Counted from the first letter of the stretch, positions 41,401 to 51,400 are shown. The stretch is 64,000 bases of DNA from Symbiodinium sp. CCMP2592 (GCA_905221615.1 CAJNDT010003990.1:440501-504500); one strand, 5' to 3'. A program made the numbers and translations. The notes: generated by a model from the sequence alone, not told the origin.

Positions 41401-44400
41401 TCTATGGCCTGTCTCGTCCCTTCGCGGGTCAGAGAACCGCCTTCGTCCAAAAACGCAAGGTGCCACCGGACTCTGAGTCCTGAGGCGTCGGGGATGTACC
41501 GGTGGACGCCCACCTGTGCCCTGGCTTCGTCCACTTGCGTGACCTTGCCTAGGCGACAGGTTTTAGGGCCCACTCGGGCGCCATGGTACGCAACATGGTC
41601 ACCAATACGCAACACGAAGTTGCGGCCCCGGCGCTTGACAGTAAACTCGACCTGCTTAGCTTCACCGGCCGCTTGCTGACCCAATGAAGGCGGCTGATGC
41701 TCTGGCTCGTCGAAAAACTCTATGGGGTCCCTCTTCTCGGGCACCTCCGCATCTTCCGGCACGAGCACTACATCCTCCGCGTGGGCTTCACATTGCCGGC
41801 CTGGCGCCTCACCAGGGCCACCAGGAACAAGTTCGAGTTGCAGCCTATGGCCTTTAACCGCCACTATCCTCCAAGGGCCGGTCAGACCAGGCTTCCAAGG
41901 GACACGCCCCGCCCCCTCTGGCCGGGGCTTGGGGGAATTCCAGACAACTCTGTCCCCCACGCGGAGCTCAACTGTGCGACGCGACCGATTAGCAAGTCGG
42001 GCACGCGCCTCACTGCTCGCGTCCCAATGGCGCCGCACAGCGGCCGCCAAGTCGGAAAACTGCTTGAACTGGGAACGGGCCCAGTCCGTGATGGGCTCGA
42101 ATTGGAGGGCCTCGCGGAGAACGTCCTTCTCCAACGGCAAGGCGAGGCTCCAGGACCGTTCCAGGTCCCTGGGGGTGTACCCATGCGCCCCCGGGGTATT
42201 ATCCAACACATACTCGGCGACCATGAGCCATTCGCTCCAGTTCTCCATGGAGCCGCCGATATGCCGGATGAGGTTACCCAGAACCTTCTGGACCTCTTGG
42301 TGGACCCTCTCGTTGGACCCCATCTCACAAGGCCTGAGAGCCATACTGAACTGCTGAGTTGTCCCAAGCATGGAGCACAACTCCAGCATCATGGCATTCT
42401 TGAACTCAGTGCCTCGATCAGATCGGATGAGGCGGGGCAGGGTGCGTGATCTCAGCACGCACCGCAGAAATGCCCTACGCACATCCGTATGCGTAAGTGT
42501 CTTCATGGGTTCCAGAAGCACTGCGTGGCTAAGGCAATCAAAGTACGTAATACTGTATCGGAAGCCATCGCGGTCCTCCCGATTAGGACCCTCGCAGTCG
42601 ACGGAAACTTCCTGCCAACACGCTTCCGCGAGACATTTGACAGGTTTCGCTTCGACCTTCGTGGCTCGGGCCCTGCCCTTAACACACGCCAGGCATTTGG
42701 ACACCCACAACTTAACGTCTGGTTCCATTCCTGGCCACCAGACGGCCCTTTCAAGGAGACGGAACGTGACCTCCGCCGAACGGTGCGCCCCCAGGAGGCC
42801 ACAATGCACAGTCATGTAGCATGACTTCCGCCACGTGACGCCATTGGGCCCGGCGATACCGTTCGGGACGACCGGGACGACCACCGTCTGGCCAGTCTTG
42901 ATGGTCACTTCCCTCTCCAAGACTCCGTCCGAGCCAAGCTTGAAAGGGGCTTCCGGCTTCTTGACCGAAGCCGTAAGGGACGGATCTCTCCGTTGAGCCT
43001 CGTGCCAAGCCGTGCGAAGAGCTGGCGTGACGCCGAACTCGCAGAGCCCGGCGCCATCCCTGGCCGCCAAGGCCAGCTTTTCTCTCTGACTCTCCGGGCT
43101 GTCCTTGTCCGACAGCACAGGGAAAGAACCGAGGCTGAGGGGACCAGAACCCCCGGACGCGGACACCTTAACCCGGCAAGTCCGCACGGAATGTGACTTG
43201 ACACAAAAGGGCCGGTGGGAGGAGTACAACTCCACAACCACCCGTGGGGCCTTGGTAGCGGACCCCACAAAAGCCAGGGTCCTGCTAAGCTCTCCTTCCT
43301 TGACCTCGATCTTCTTCGAGAGCTGGACGGCCATCCAATGGCCTTCCTCTCCTGAACACTGGAAGGCGGCGATGACAGGCGAAGCCCTGAGCGACTTCCG
43401 ATGCCCAAGGGACTGGATGCCGTCCCCATCATTCCAACCTTCCACGCGGTCCACCTCTCCCTTGAGACCAAGGAGACACGCAAAGGATTCCCGGAGGCGA
43501 ACTTCGCCCTCCTGGAGATTCCATATGCGTTCGCACTCAGAATTAACCACATGCCTGTGGCTGTGCCAGTTGGGCTCGACAGCCCAGTTGAGCGAGCTCG
43601 GCCCGCTCAGGCAGGACGGGAAGGCCTGGTGCCCTTGCAGGACTTCACCAGAGGCGTTCACGACCCAGGAACTCCACAAAGAAGGGCCGTCCTTCTCGCA
43701 CCCCTCGACTGGAAGCTCCAGGTCGCCCCCAGTCCAGACCCTCGCCTTAATCCTGCGGTACACCGTGGGCAGGAGCCCTTCCACGGGCTTTTGGAGGAAA
43801 CCTTTGGCCCATGCTCGGATGAGGTCCGTATCAATGTCCACCGAACCATCAGCAAGGCTGGCGGACCAGAGGGCGTTCACCTCGAGTGACACGCTCGGGT
43901 CGGCAGACTCCGGGCCCTCAGCGGCCTCCTTTTCGGCTTGGGCCTCAGCAACCTCCAGAGCTGTTTCCTCCACCTCCTGCCGGATGCACGAAGGACACCT
44001 TGAAAATAGGTATGTCCTCTTTCCGCAGGCGCAGACTCCTTCGTGATCCCAAAGCTCCCGAGAGGGCGCGTTAACGAGACCACGCAAGGAAACATCCGCG
44101 ACTTTGGAGATCCCTTCTAGCTTCAGGGACGAAAGGACCTCAGCGGAAGCGGCAATCTTGCCCACTATCCCATATCCTGGTATAGGGGGCTCGGGAAACT
44201 CACGCCCCATCTCTGGGAACGCCTCAGCCACCTCAGCATGAGTAGAGTGCGCCTTCCAGACCTTAGGCTTAAGGCTCCAGATACCCTTGATCCCTGCCCA
44301 AGCGAGGCCCGCGACGCGGGCTTCCTTGCGCTGCAGGTTGCGAGCCTGGAGGGGGACTTCAACCACCAGCGGCCACCGCAAGGCAGCGGTGACAACTCCT

Positions 44401-45446
44401 CCTTGGCCAAGTCCTACCAGAAAGGTTGGGGAAAACGCAGCGGCTTCCCGAAGTACCTTCGCACAGGACGTAAGCAGGTCGACGCGGAGCTTCTTGACCT
44501 TCTTGGGCCCGGTAAGCTTACCGGTCATACCGTGGAAGTGGGACGCCACTCCGTCATCGTCCTCAAAAGGGCCCCAGCAGCCTCTCACCGCAATGGAGTG
44601 CCCCGGGATTCCCGAGACGAAGACTTCACGGATCTCCGTGAGCGCCCTTTCCTGCTCCGTCCAAGGGGCATAATCGAAAACAATCATAACGCGGACAGGG
44701 GGACCGCCCGCGACCCAGACCGGCACCGCAGCCGCGGTCGCCGGGGCAACCTGCGTCGCGTGATCGGGAACCGCGTCTTCCCCTACTGCCCAGGGAACAG
44801 GACCGTCACCTTCGGTCCCTTCTCCAAGGTACTGGTCCAGGTCGAACCCCTTCAGCTGGCCAGTCATCCCGACCAAGTCATTGGTCCGGGCGGCCAAGAG
44901 CTCGTCCCGACCCTTCGGGTTCCTGGAAAAGGAGTCCCCCAGCGTCGCACTGCGACCACTGAGACTCCTGATCTCAGACCCATCCATCAAGATCTCCGCA
45001 ACCCATCGAACCAGTTTCTGGTCGGAGCCGATATCAGAGGACTGCGCTCTCGTAAGATTGGCATGGTCCGTCCAACACAGGGTTCGGATAGTTCCGAAGA
45101 CATTTCGGGTTGCTCGCTTGACTTCGAGCTGTGCGAAGGCTTCTTGAATCAGCGGGGGCCAATTTTGCTGCGCAGGGGTCAGACTCTTGGAGTGAGTCAT
45201 AAGAACCTTAATCCTTGAGAGGTCCCTGCTCATTTGCACCACCGAGCCCCCTACCGCAATCCCGCTGGCGTACGCTATCTGCTCAAGCGGGCAAGAGCCA
45301 TCAGCAGCCGACGCCTCATCGAAGGCCGCCAGGCTGATATGGTGGCTCATCATCTTCTTGATGGCCTTGAAAGCCTTGCAGGCGGCAGTGGGACCACTGC
45401 CGGCTGCAAGGCTTTCAAGGCCATCAAGAAGATGATGAGCCACCAT
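32412..45446 (-). CDS. Element P polyprotein, left copy (RNase H, IN, RT, KptA, zinc fingers, SWIM, PLD)
   Basis: This frame of ~4,340 codons has no stop. The listed start at 45446 lies beyond the palindrome axis: residues 1-18 are antisense of the other arm, so real homology begins near 45392, inside the RT-RNase H connection. The true 5' part is missing. Domain order equals the right copy. Integrase glutamate maps to ~42311, RT YVDD to 39554-39543, the phosphotransferase Arg-His to ~38627-38622 and the PLD HxK to ~32696-32688. The zinc ribbon between RNase H and integrase is intact here (CACGKRTYLFSRCPSC). Between ~32795 and ~33640 it differs strongly from the right copy, with both silent and conservative changes, although the frame is kept. 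Confidence 0.85.
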   Translation of the reverse strand: MVAHHLLDGLESLAAGSGPTAACKAFKAIKKMMSHHISLAAFDEASAADGSCPLEQIAYASGIAVGGSVVQMSRDLSRIKVLMTHSKSLTPAQQNWPPLIQEAFAQLEVKRATRNVFGTIRTLCWTDHANLTRAQSSDIGSDQKLVRWVAEILMDGSEIRSLSGRSATLGDSFSRNPKGRDELLAARTNDLVGMTGQLKGFDLDQYLGEGTEGDGPVPWAVGEDAVPDHATQVAPATAAAVPVWVAGGPPVRVMIVFDYAPWTEQERALTEIREVFVSGIPGHSIAVRGCWGPFEDDDGVASHFHGMTGKLTGPKKVKKLRVDLLTSCAKVLREAAAFSPTFLVGLGQGGVVTAALRWPLVVEVPLQARNLQRKEARVAGLAWAGIKGIWSLKPKVWKAHSTHAEVAEAFPEMGREFPEPPIPGYGIVGKIAASAEVLSSLKLEGISKVADVSLRGLVNAPSRELWDHEGVCACGKRTYLFSRCPSCIRQEVEETALEVAEAQAEKEAAEGPESADPSVSLEVNALWSASLADGSVDIDTDLIRAWAKGFLQKPVEGLLPTVYRRIKARVWTGGDLELPVEGCEKDGPSLWSSWVVNASGEVLQGHQAFPSCLSGPSSLNWAVEPNWHSHRHVVNSECERIWNLQEGEVRLRESFACLLGLKGEVDRVEGWNDGDGIQSLGHRKSLRASPVIAAFQCSGEEGHWMAVQLSKKIEVKEGELSRTLAFVGSATKAPRVVVELYSSHRPFCVKSHSVRTCRVKVSASGGSGPLSLGSFPVLSDKDSPESQREKLALAARDGAGLCEFGVTPALRTAWHEAQRRDPSLTASVKKPEAPFKLGSDGVLEREVTIKTGQTVVVPVVPNGIAGPNGVTWRKSCYMTVHCGLLGAHRSAEVTFRLLERAVWWPGMEPDVKLWVSKCLACVKGRARATKVEAKPVKCLAEACWQEVSVDCEGPNREDRDGFRYSITYFDCLSHAVLLEPMKTLTHTDVRRAFLRCVLRSRTLPRLIRSDRGTEFKNAMMLELCSMLGTTQQFSMALRPCEMGSNERVHQEVQKVLGNLIRHIGGSMENWSEWLMVAEYVLDNTPGAHGYTPRDLERSWSLALPLEKDVLREALQFEPITDWARSQFKQFSDLAAAVRRHWDASSEARARLANRSRRTVELRVGDRVVWNSPKPRPEGAGRVPWKPGLTGPWRIVAVKGHRLQLELVPGGPGEAPGRQCEAHAEDVVLVPEDAEVPEKRDPIEFFDEPEHQPPSLGQQAAGEAKQVEFTVKRRGRNFVLRIGDHVAYHGARVGPKTCRLGKVTQVDEARAQVGVHRYIPDASGLRVRWHLAFLDEGGSLTREGTRQAIESITVKEIISKVDLSRDGVLAASSARKLDKAGYSLQESVPDRVGVAASPIDVPAALKELLAEAPAPSLIVGRGSSCAAVQGWIRDHLEGMDVDLVEVAVSEHSLTQVSKAGGLRSPPAAVQGASSYGIRWDFSSEEDRQALSLLVDTLDPKCLVVGLSGKGSPKEFLSLVSRWGAMVAEKGRQMLVTISDQEGLWEPWEAQGWAPVFGTLSEPKFPWAFGRADRCQLLGSVPRGSKHSEGALICLSNFKMDSVCVRCAKPDALGRVAHQHAKARTSSRVLAPALCRCLADAGLRGDQPPCYDSICSVSGQPPAEPAKPSAPEVPLPDVKSGEDLSPQERAKMEAEVLEFSRKMDAHWRSKADAKDWDGVFADLEVYALAGQAVAADPRRTPEYKAQVIEGLRLGPTENRPGLTEADLAAIKETVGRKAAAFWVEGTARTTVRKFAHDCVPTGPPVSSQPHALRGEAAQWVDDRLEEEVQRGQLVRGPSAWGSAPFPTKEMPSHKRARKRRLVVDYRRVNARVKRSTYYCRRSTDVLAAAVGSVWYSFVDAVSGFNQIRNTKRAREVLAIVARSGKYLPIGLTFGHVNGPDDFNYVVDRAYAPGRNRRLRFTKEWVAYVDDLTVRTGRVVDGRFLTDAEAEEEIRTACRKGSRSAPQTAASALEALGARGRDGSSSSPPDADRKVAPKAKAKHDESLTDTNHPTRALYPNSLVFVLTACVLTAGSRLGFGVLVCRVGGVRGGTWGAARTQACTPVGRYLLSMLLLVACVLQQGCSEVVQGVGRAECEPYPLSLCSPLEPPAFQDMAAQRGLKTSSPVACDGPRGPLPSASCASRCALAHVGREVACTPLSFAAGGSSVDRLVAEPLPLFPPCAGPLVGQGAARGAMGGGRRRGNEGKGGRDSNSRWQPWVWLENPAVCQRALTQALRHGKFGLQGHLGEGGWISVSALAEKLQITSSAIEAGAASDLENAAGGREKQRLELVDGRIRALQGHGRGSGLTAGTVYGDGLDEAGMRELSVEYGGSTLCHGTEVFHARRIGRDGLLPGGGNGPRLTVHWVIGPGYPRQRDSTSGFRKNSTCLVVSNLELLRASGVPVWRGTDGCVLTGRVPPECILRILTVQPGCEVFDLSLAERQGNTLRWVDDAEPGSGVRREQSAPPGGAGPVNYYIGDEDSSSELEVEVRAKSSAMPAGPPPGPPKEGGPRGMPSALHRSRTVDDRPPPGREGKLKPTPKVAPEGAPSAGEQERGRSHRPPQKVPPEAPPADTIRYKTPPRARDELPEDPQAAPGDPEGAGAAPGDQPMEADRTLTPADLFHPKNFSKKANPKPPPKRPAVPEGMVTVKPGPTPKGVRPPPPFLIMETERAEEFLSTRPGWLLGGPAEPPIARSPPPPPAARNRSERPLPHGGLGPGPYQGPIRPKLGGPPLKAAPKGAVPSAEAPSASSASTGGPEGSREGGTAVPEETEEERAKTEAILRGIDDFMASVERRSASQERPAPKSPARHTFVPFSVDPIPEEAAVPGEFVDLGDTPDRSAIHGGGVAGCPTPEEIGNGDPRRVPSRGSGHKCGIRGCRAEFEHEYEAAYHRAAVHGRGLPANMVPAPCDDAFFGEAAVALRRFRHGEARRDHRDRVWVFEADLGRFTHISNPDRFCDRIGAELRDFRRLPDGAPCVTSDGLWRTYRLDRRPVQRAKPPVRYPSTILGPAYEETDFMMPNAAAPSPYRHLFRDETPLGEALEAIREEQGRSGEVPEDVEPPPPAFPDELLEPQDPDVDAPREDTPREHVQAMRETFSDLIWNAHDGLREEKLAAGVLNPIAKQTDTQLEIDPPMLETDLLPREKGGVQRTGTPPDPRWGAEPQASSPKKKAPPSSATHSEDQEMAPAPPDASQEASSSSAAPAANVTPPAEAGSPEVRIPSLAESMKAGLARERAAARAKEELAASAQEAAAAAPEARRDTRLPAVTKEEKETAEAKSLSSLKRAVEESGSERQGPAAKRATTKKEEAPSAPAGPAGAAAGTGAAPSSSGEAGAEEGASGAAAPSSTDKRRPAEPEGPPPPKKRFTTWQDTMESPAPQHRVSGVYGLSNEVPGADWRDVDWDATPPPGPGRPGARDVDPRLTVPLDLQHDEQIREFFRGGGEHTLEQLLALARRRRRAFVYQAAILSNRPVFEIWPDYDENELGPTPERVPLLTGKVWPWGWWDCFTCGRANPPERNTCRHHDSEELGGAPCVGIFEDSLYWSTPVDLRTAPAWFIEVWLDEHKERIKEYLYAKRSDAIAAAMSNAYWTCGRDTCQERNMLWRKLCFKCSGPKSGASFITHGMPPQEGDDEAASSSEESEGTKMERIERSINADPLAEHARKFLRSGRKRLRAEKRRQAELSQDSARAWWSQPSSGRGAPSGGRSSGSKGGGKGGGRGSSNRYGNRGWWAGGAAGLAYSSRLGERAGQPALTLPLRGPGGHRVAPEAPAVSSRPAVSSGPSNRGGFLGAVRSIGAAVSSWALSRRARNRAAHATTGNIGWKMGLVAAALAPTLFTVERGAREVAHVSLTAVATAAEDLIEESSGILVRGVRVVGLTAVVLLWTFAAVVLWWAGRVATNRLMHAMNGNPFGSAVLVSLEGREAVFEVASKTKAGAHRVLVKVGSGADGAGCDCRAFLNEGRCGHVERAVEAAGQLVAMTGASAAPTLPAAPAATRRARAILGAPALEQGCLAGMVSKARALSERARNVGSPSEGCLDGISKLRGRQGVATVSAPPTETVPKTPASGATRPGASAVSPAPTVPLSSQARRVRDFPLPDGFERAGVKFLTLPEYHSVVQMMLADAGQGDHVYVRAYSFDSKPLVGALVSSLERGARAHVLADNSQTSRTKLQLQSLKELGAAGVQVRVGKGTSVKAAYAAENRTDVSIGAGLAGIHHAKTVLVTRPDSTVSAVIGSLNFSASSRANAEVGIAVASVLTSEFSQKWLDSFGTEWSKALKLEEFEAPQRNHRGRAKPSNVQQPAAQPNVEPQ
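38045..38666 (-). other. KptA/Tpt1-like RNA 2'-phosphotransferase domain, left copy
   Basis: Mirror of the right-arm domain. It keeps ALRH, EKQR, GPRLTVHW and the LCHGTEVFHARR segment. Differences from the right copy (Gln for Lys after EKL, Glu for Gly in GLDEAG, Gly for Ala in IGPGYP, Pro for His in GRVPPEC) are all outside the catalytic tetrad. Confidence 0.7.
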
Positions 45447-48400
45447 ATCAGCCTGGCGGCCTTCGATGAGGCGTCGGCTGCTGATGGCTCTTGCCCGCTT
45501 GAGCAGCTAGCGGACGCCAGCGGGATTGCGGTAGGGGGCTCGGTGGTGCAAATGAGCAGGGACCTCTCAAGGATTAAGGTTCTTATGACTCACTCCAAGA
45601 GTCTGACCCCTGCGCAGCAAAATTGGCCCCCGCTGATTAAAGAAGCCTTCGCACAGCTCGAAGTCAAGCGAGCAACCCGAAAGGTCTTCGGAACTATCCG
45701 AACCCTGTGTTGGACGGACCATGCCAATCTTACGAGAGCGCAGTCCTCTGATATCGGCTCCGACCAGAAACTGGTTCGATGGGTTGCGGAGCTCTTGATG
45801 GATGGGTCTGAGATCAGGAGTCTCAGTGGTCGCAGTGCGACGCTGGGGGACTCCTTTTCCAGGAACCCGAAGGGTCGGGACGAGCTCTTGGCCGCCCGGA
45901 CCAAGGACTTGGTCGGGATGACTGGCCAGCTGAAGGGGTTCGACCTGGACCAGTACCTTGGAGAAGGGACCGAAGGTGACGGGCCTGTTCCCTGGGCAGT
46001 AGGGGAAGACGCGGTTCCCGATCACGCGACGCAGGTTGCCCCGGCGACCGCGGCTGCGGTGCCGGTCGGGGTCGCGGGCGGTCCCCCTGTCCGCGTTATG
46101 ATTGTTTTCGATTATGCCCCTTGGACGGAGCAGGAAAGGGCGCTCACGGCGATCCGTGAAGTCTTCGTCTCGGGAATCCCGGGGCACTCCATTGCGGTGA
46201 GAGGCTGCTGGGGCCCTTTTGAGGACGATGACGGAGTGGCGTCCCACTTCGACGGTATGACCGGTAAGCTTACCGGGCCCAAGAAGGTCAAGAAGCTCCG
46301 CGTCGACCTGCTTACGTTCTGTGCGAAGGTACTTCGGGAAGCCGCTGCGTTTTCCCCTACCTTTCTGGTAGGACTTGGCCAAGGAGGAGTTGTCACCGCT
46401 GCCTTGCGGTGGCCGCTGGTGGTTGAAGTCACCCTCCAGGCTCGCAACCTGCAGCGCAAGGAAGCCCGCGTCGCGGGCCTCGCTTGGGCAGGGATCAAGG
46501 GTATCTGGAGCCTTAAGCCTACGGTCTGGAAGGCGCACTCTACTCATGCTGAGGTGGCTGAGGCGTGCCCAGAGATGGGGCGTGAGTTTCCCGAGCCCCC
46601 TATACCAGGATACGGGATAGTGGGCAAGATTGCCGCTTCCGCTGAGGTCCTTTCGTCCCTGAAGCTAGAAGGGATCTCCAAAGTCGCGGATGTTTCCTTG
46701 CGTGGTCTCGTTGACGCGCCCTCTCGGGAGCTTTGGGATCACGAAGGAGTCTGCGCCGGCGGAAAGAGGACATACCTATTTTCAAGGTGTCCTTCGTGCA
46801 TCCGGCAGGAGGCGGAGGAAACAGCTCTGGAGGTTGCTGAGGCCCAAGCCGAAAAGGAGGCCGCTGAGGGCCCGGAGTCTGCCGACCCGAGCGTGTCACT
46901 CGAGGTGAACGCCCTCTTGTCCGCCAGCCTTGCTGATGGTTCGGTGGAAATTGATACGGACCTCATCCGAGCATGGGCCAAAGGTTTCCTCCAAAAGCCC
47001 GTGGAAGGGCTCCTGCCCACGGTGTACGGCAGGATTAAGGCGAGGGTCTGGACTGGGGGCGACCTGGAGCTTCCAGTCGAGGGGTGCGAGAAGGACGGCC
47101 CTACTTTGTGGAGTTCCTGGGTCGTGAACGCCTCTGGTGAAGTCCTGCAAGGGCACCAGGCCTTCCCGTCCTGCCTGAGCGGGCCGAGCTCGCTCAACTG
47201 GGCTGTCGAGCCCAACTGGCACAGCCACAGGCATGTGGTTAATTCTGAGTGCGAACGCATATGGAATCTCCAGGAGGGCGAAGTTCGCCTCCGGGAATCC
47301 TTTGCGTGTCTCCTTGGTCTCAAGGGAGAGGGGGACCGCGTGGAAGGTTGGAATGATGGGGACGGCATCCAGTCCCTTGGGCATCGGAAGTCGCTCAGGG
47401 CTTCGCCTGTCATCGCCGCCTTCCAGTGTTCAGGAGAGGAAGGCCATTGGATGGCCGTCCAGCTCTCGAAGAAGATCGAGGTCAAGGAAGGAGAGCTTAG
47501 CAGGACCCTGGCTTTTGTGGGGTCCGCTACCAAGCCCCCACGGGTGGTTGTGGAGTTGTACTCCTCCCACCGGCCCTTTTGTGTCAAGTCACATTCCGTG
47601 CGGACTTGCCGGGTTAAGGTGTCCGCGTCCGGGGGTTCTGGCCCCCTCAGGCTCGGTTCTTTCCCTGTGCTGTCGGACAAGGACAGCCCGGAGAGTCAGA
47701 GAGAAAAGCTGGCCTTGGCGGCCAGGGATGGCGCCGGGCTCTGCGAGTTCGGCGTCACGCCAGCTCTTCGCACGGCTTGGCACGAGGCTCAACGGAGAGA
47801 TCCGTCCCTTACGGCCTCGGTCAAGAAGCCGGAAGCCCCTTTCAAGCTTGGCTCGGACGGAGTCTTGGAGAGGGAAGTGACCATCAAGACTGGCCAGACG
47901 GTGGTCGTCCCGGTCGTCCCGAACGGTATCGCCGGGCCCAATGGCGTCACGTGGCGGAAGTCATGCTACATGACTGTGCATGGTGGCCTCCTGGGGGCGC
48001 ACCGTTCGGCGGAGGTCACGTTCCGTCTCCTTGAAAGGGCCGTCTGGTGGCCAGGAATGGAACCAGACGTTAAGTTGTGGGTGTCCAAATGCCTGGCGTG
48101 TGGTAAGGGCAGGGCCCGAGCCACGAAGGTCGAAGCGAAACCTGTCAAATGTCTCGCGGAAGCGTGTTGGCAGGAAGTTTCCGTCGACTGCGAGGGTCCT
48201 AATCGGGAGGACCGCGATGGCTCCCGATACAGTATTACGTACTTTGATTGCCTTAGCCACGCAGTGCTTCTGGAACCCATGAAGACACTTACGCATACGG
48301 ATGTGCGTAGGGCATTTCTGCGGTGCGTGCTGAGATCACGCACCCTCCCCCGCCTCATCCGATCTGATCGAGGCACTGAGTTCAAGAATGCCATGATGCT

Positions 48401-51400
48401 GGAGTTGTGCTCCATGCTTGGGACAACTCAGCAGTTCAGTATGGCTCTCAGGCCTTGTGAGATGGGGTCCAACGAGAGGGTCCACCAAGAGGTCCAGAAG
48501 GGTCTGGGTAACCTCATCCGGCATATCGGCGGCTCCATGGAGAACTGGAGCGAATGGCTCATGGTCGCCGAGTATGTGTTGGATAATACCCCGGGGGCGC
48601 ATGGGTACACCCCCAGGGACCTGGAACGGTCCTGGAGCCTCGCCTTGCAGTTGGAGAAGGACGTTCTCCGCGAGGCCCTCCAATTCGAGCCCATCACGGA
48701 CTGGGCCCGTTCCCAGTTCAAGCAGTTTTCCGACTTGGCGGCCGCTGTGCGGCGCCATTGGGACGCGAGCAGTGAGGCGCGTGCCCGACTTGCTAATCGG
48801 TCGCGTCGCACAGTTGAGCTCCGGGTGGGGGACAGAGTTGTCTGGAATTCCCCCAAGCCCCGGCCAGAGGGGGCGGGGCGTGTCCCTTGGAAGCCTGGTC
48901 TGACCGGCCCTTGGAGGATAGTGGCGGTTAAAGGCCATAGGCTGCAACTCGAACTTGTTCCTGGTGGCCCTGGTGAGGGGCCAGGCCGGCAATGTGAAGC
49001 CCACGCGGAGGATGTAGTGCTCGTGCCGGAAGATGCGGAGGTGCCCGAGAAGAGGGACCCCATAGAGTTTTTCGACGAGCCAGAGCATCAGCCGCCTTCA
49101 TTGGGTCAGCAAGCGGCCGGTGAAGCTAAGCAGGTCGAGTTTACTGTCAAGCGCCGGGGCCTCAACTTCGTGTTGCGTATTGGTGACCATGTTGCGTACC
49201 ATGGCGCCCGAGTGGGCCCTAAAACCTGTCGCCTAGGCAAGGTCACGCAAGTGGACGAAGCCAGGGCACAGGTGGGCGTCCACCGGTACATCCCCGACGC
49301 CTCAGGACTCAGAGTCCGGTGGCACCTTGCGGTTTTGGACGAAGGCGGTTCTCTGACCCGCGAAGGGACGAGACAGGCCATAGAGTCCATCACCGTGAAG
49401 GAGATTATCTCCAAGGTGGATCTTAGTAGGGATGGGGTTCTCGCTGCGTCTTCTGCCCGGAAGCTCGATAAGGCCGGTTACTCCTTGCAAGAGTCCGTGC
49501 CGGACCGAGGGGGTGTGGCAGCTTCCCCGATTGACGTCCCTGCTGCGTTGAAGGAGCTCCTTGCTGAGGCTCCCGCGCCCTCCTTGATCGTCGGTAGAGG
49601 TAGCTCCTGTGCCGCGGTCCAGGGGTGGATCAGAGATCACCTAGAGGGTATGGACGTGGACCTGGTCGAAGTAGCGGTGTCGGAGCACTCGCTTACTCAG
49701 GTCAGTAAGGCAGGAGGCCTGCGTAGCCCTCCTGCTGCGGTTCAAGGAGCCAGCTCCTACGGGATCCGCTGGGACTTCTCCTCAGAGGAGGACCGGCAAG
49801 CCCTGAGCCTTCTGGTCGATACGCTCGACCCCAAGTGCCTCGTTGTGGGCCTATCAGGTAAGGGTATCCCCAAGGAGTTCCTCTCCCTGGTCAGTAGGTG
49901 GGGAGCAATGGTGGCCGAGAAGGGGCGCCAGATGCTTGTTACTATCTCAGATCAGGAAGGACTTTGGAAGCCTTGGGAGGCCCAGGGGTGGGCTCCCGTG
50001 TTTGGGACGCTTTCGGAACCGAAGTTCCCTTGGGCTTTCGGCCGAGCTGATCGATGTCAGCTCTTGGGATCAGTTCCTAGGGGTTCTAAGCATTCGGCAG
50101 GAGCGCTGATCTGTCTTTCCAACTTCAAGATGGATTCGGTTTGCGTTCGCTGTGCAAAGCCTGACGCTTTGGGCAGGGTAGCCCATCAGCACGCGAAGGC
50201 CCGGACCTCTTCGAGGTTGCTCGCTCCGGCCTTGTGCCGTTGCCTGGCGGATGCTGGTCTGAGGGGCGACCAGCCCCCTTGCTACGACAGCATTTGCTCA
50301 GTGAGCGGCCAGCCGCCCGCTGAGCCTGCGAAGCCTTCCGCTCCGGAGGTACCGTTGCCGGACGTTAAGTCTGGCGAGGACCTCTCCCCTCAAGAGAGAG
50401 CGAAGATGGAGGCTGAAGTTCTGGAGTTTTCCAGGAAGATGGATGCTCACTGGCGGTCGAAGGCAGACGCCAAGGATTGGGATGGTGTCTTCGCGGACCT
50501 GGAGGTCTATGCGTTGGCAGGCCAGGCTGTGGCTGCCGATCCCCGCCGTACGCCAGAGTATAAGGCGCAGGTCATTGAAGGCCTCAGGTTGGGCCCTACG
50601 GAGAACCGTCCGGGGCTCACCGAGGCTGATATCGCAGCCATTAAGGAGACGGTGGGCCGGAAGGCCGCTGCATTCTGGGTCGAAGGTACGGCGCGTACCA
50701 CGGTCCGGAAGTTTGCGCACGACTGCGTCCCTACGGGGCCTCCGGTCAGCTCTCAGCCCCATGCGCTCCGCGGGGAAGCGGCGCAGTGGGTTGATGACCG
50801 GCTTGAGGAGGAGGTCCAGAGAGGGCAGCTTGTGCGAGGCCCTTCGGCCTGGGGGTCGGCCCCTTTCCCTACGAAGGAGATGCCTTCCCACAAGCGGGCG
50901 AGGAAACGCCGCTTGGTGGTAGATTACCGCAGGGTAAACGCCAGGGTGAAGAGATCCACTTACTACTGCCGGCGGAGCACGGATGTGCTCGCTGCAGCGG
51001 TAGGATCAGTATGGTATAGCTTCGTTGATGCGGTTTCCGGGTTCAATCAGATCCGCAACACGAAGCGTGCCAGGGAGGTTCTTGCCATTGTTGCGCGTAG
51101 CGGTAAGTACCTCCCTATTGGGCTTACCTTCGGGCCTGTCAATGGTCCCGACGATTTTAACTACGTCGTGGACCGTGCGTATGCGCCGGGTCGCAATCGA
51201 AGGCTTAGGTTCACTAAGGAATGGGTGGCCTATGTCGACGACCTGACGGTTCGTACAGGTAGGGTCGTTGACGGGCGTTTCCTCACGGATGCGGAGGCAG
51301 AGGAGGAGATAAGGACGGCGTGCCGGAAGGGCAGCCGCTCCGCGCCTCAGACCGCCGCTTCCGCCCTTGAAGCCTTAGGCGCTCGAGGCCGCGACGGCTC

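Noticed and set aside
45234-45446. Start codons of both polyprotein frames
   Set aside because: Each lies across the palindrome axis in the antisense of the other copy, so neither is a true N-terminus.
46080-46440. Alpha/beta-hydrolase-like segment (FLVGLGQGGV) between RNase H and integrase
   Set aside because: The nucleophile Ser of GxSxG is absent and the surrounding order does not match, so I do not call a hydrolase.
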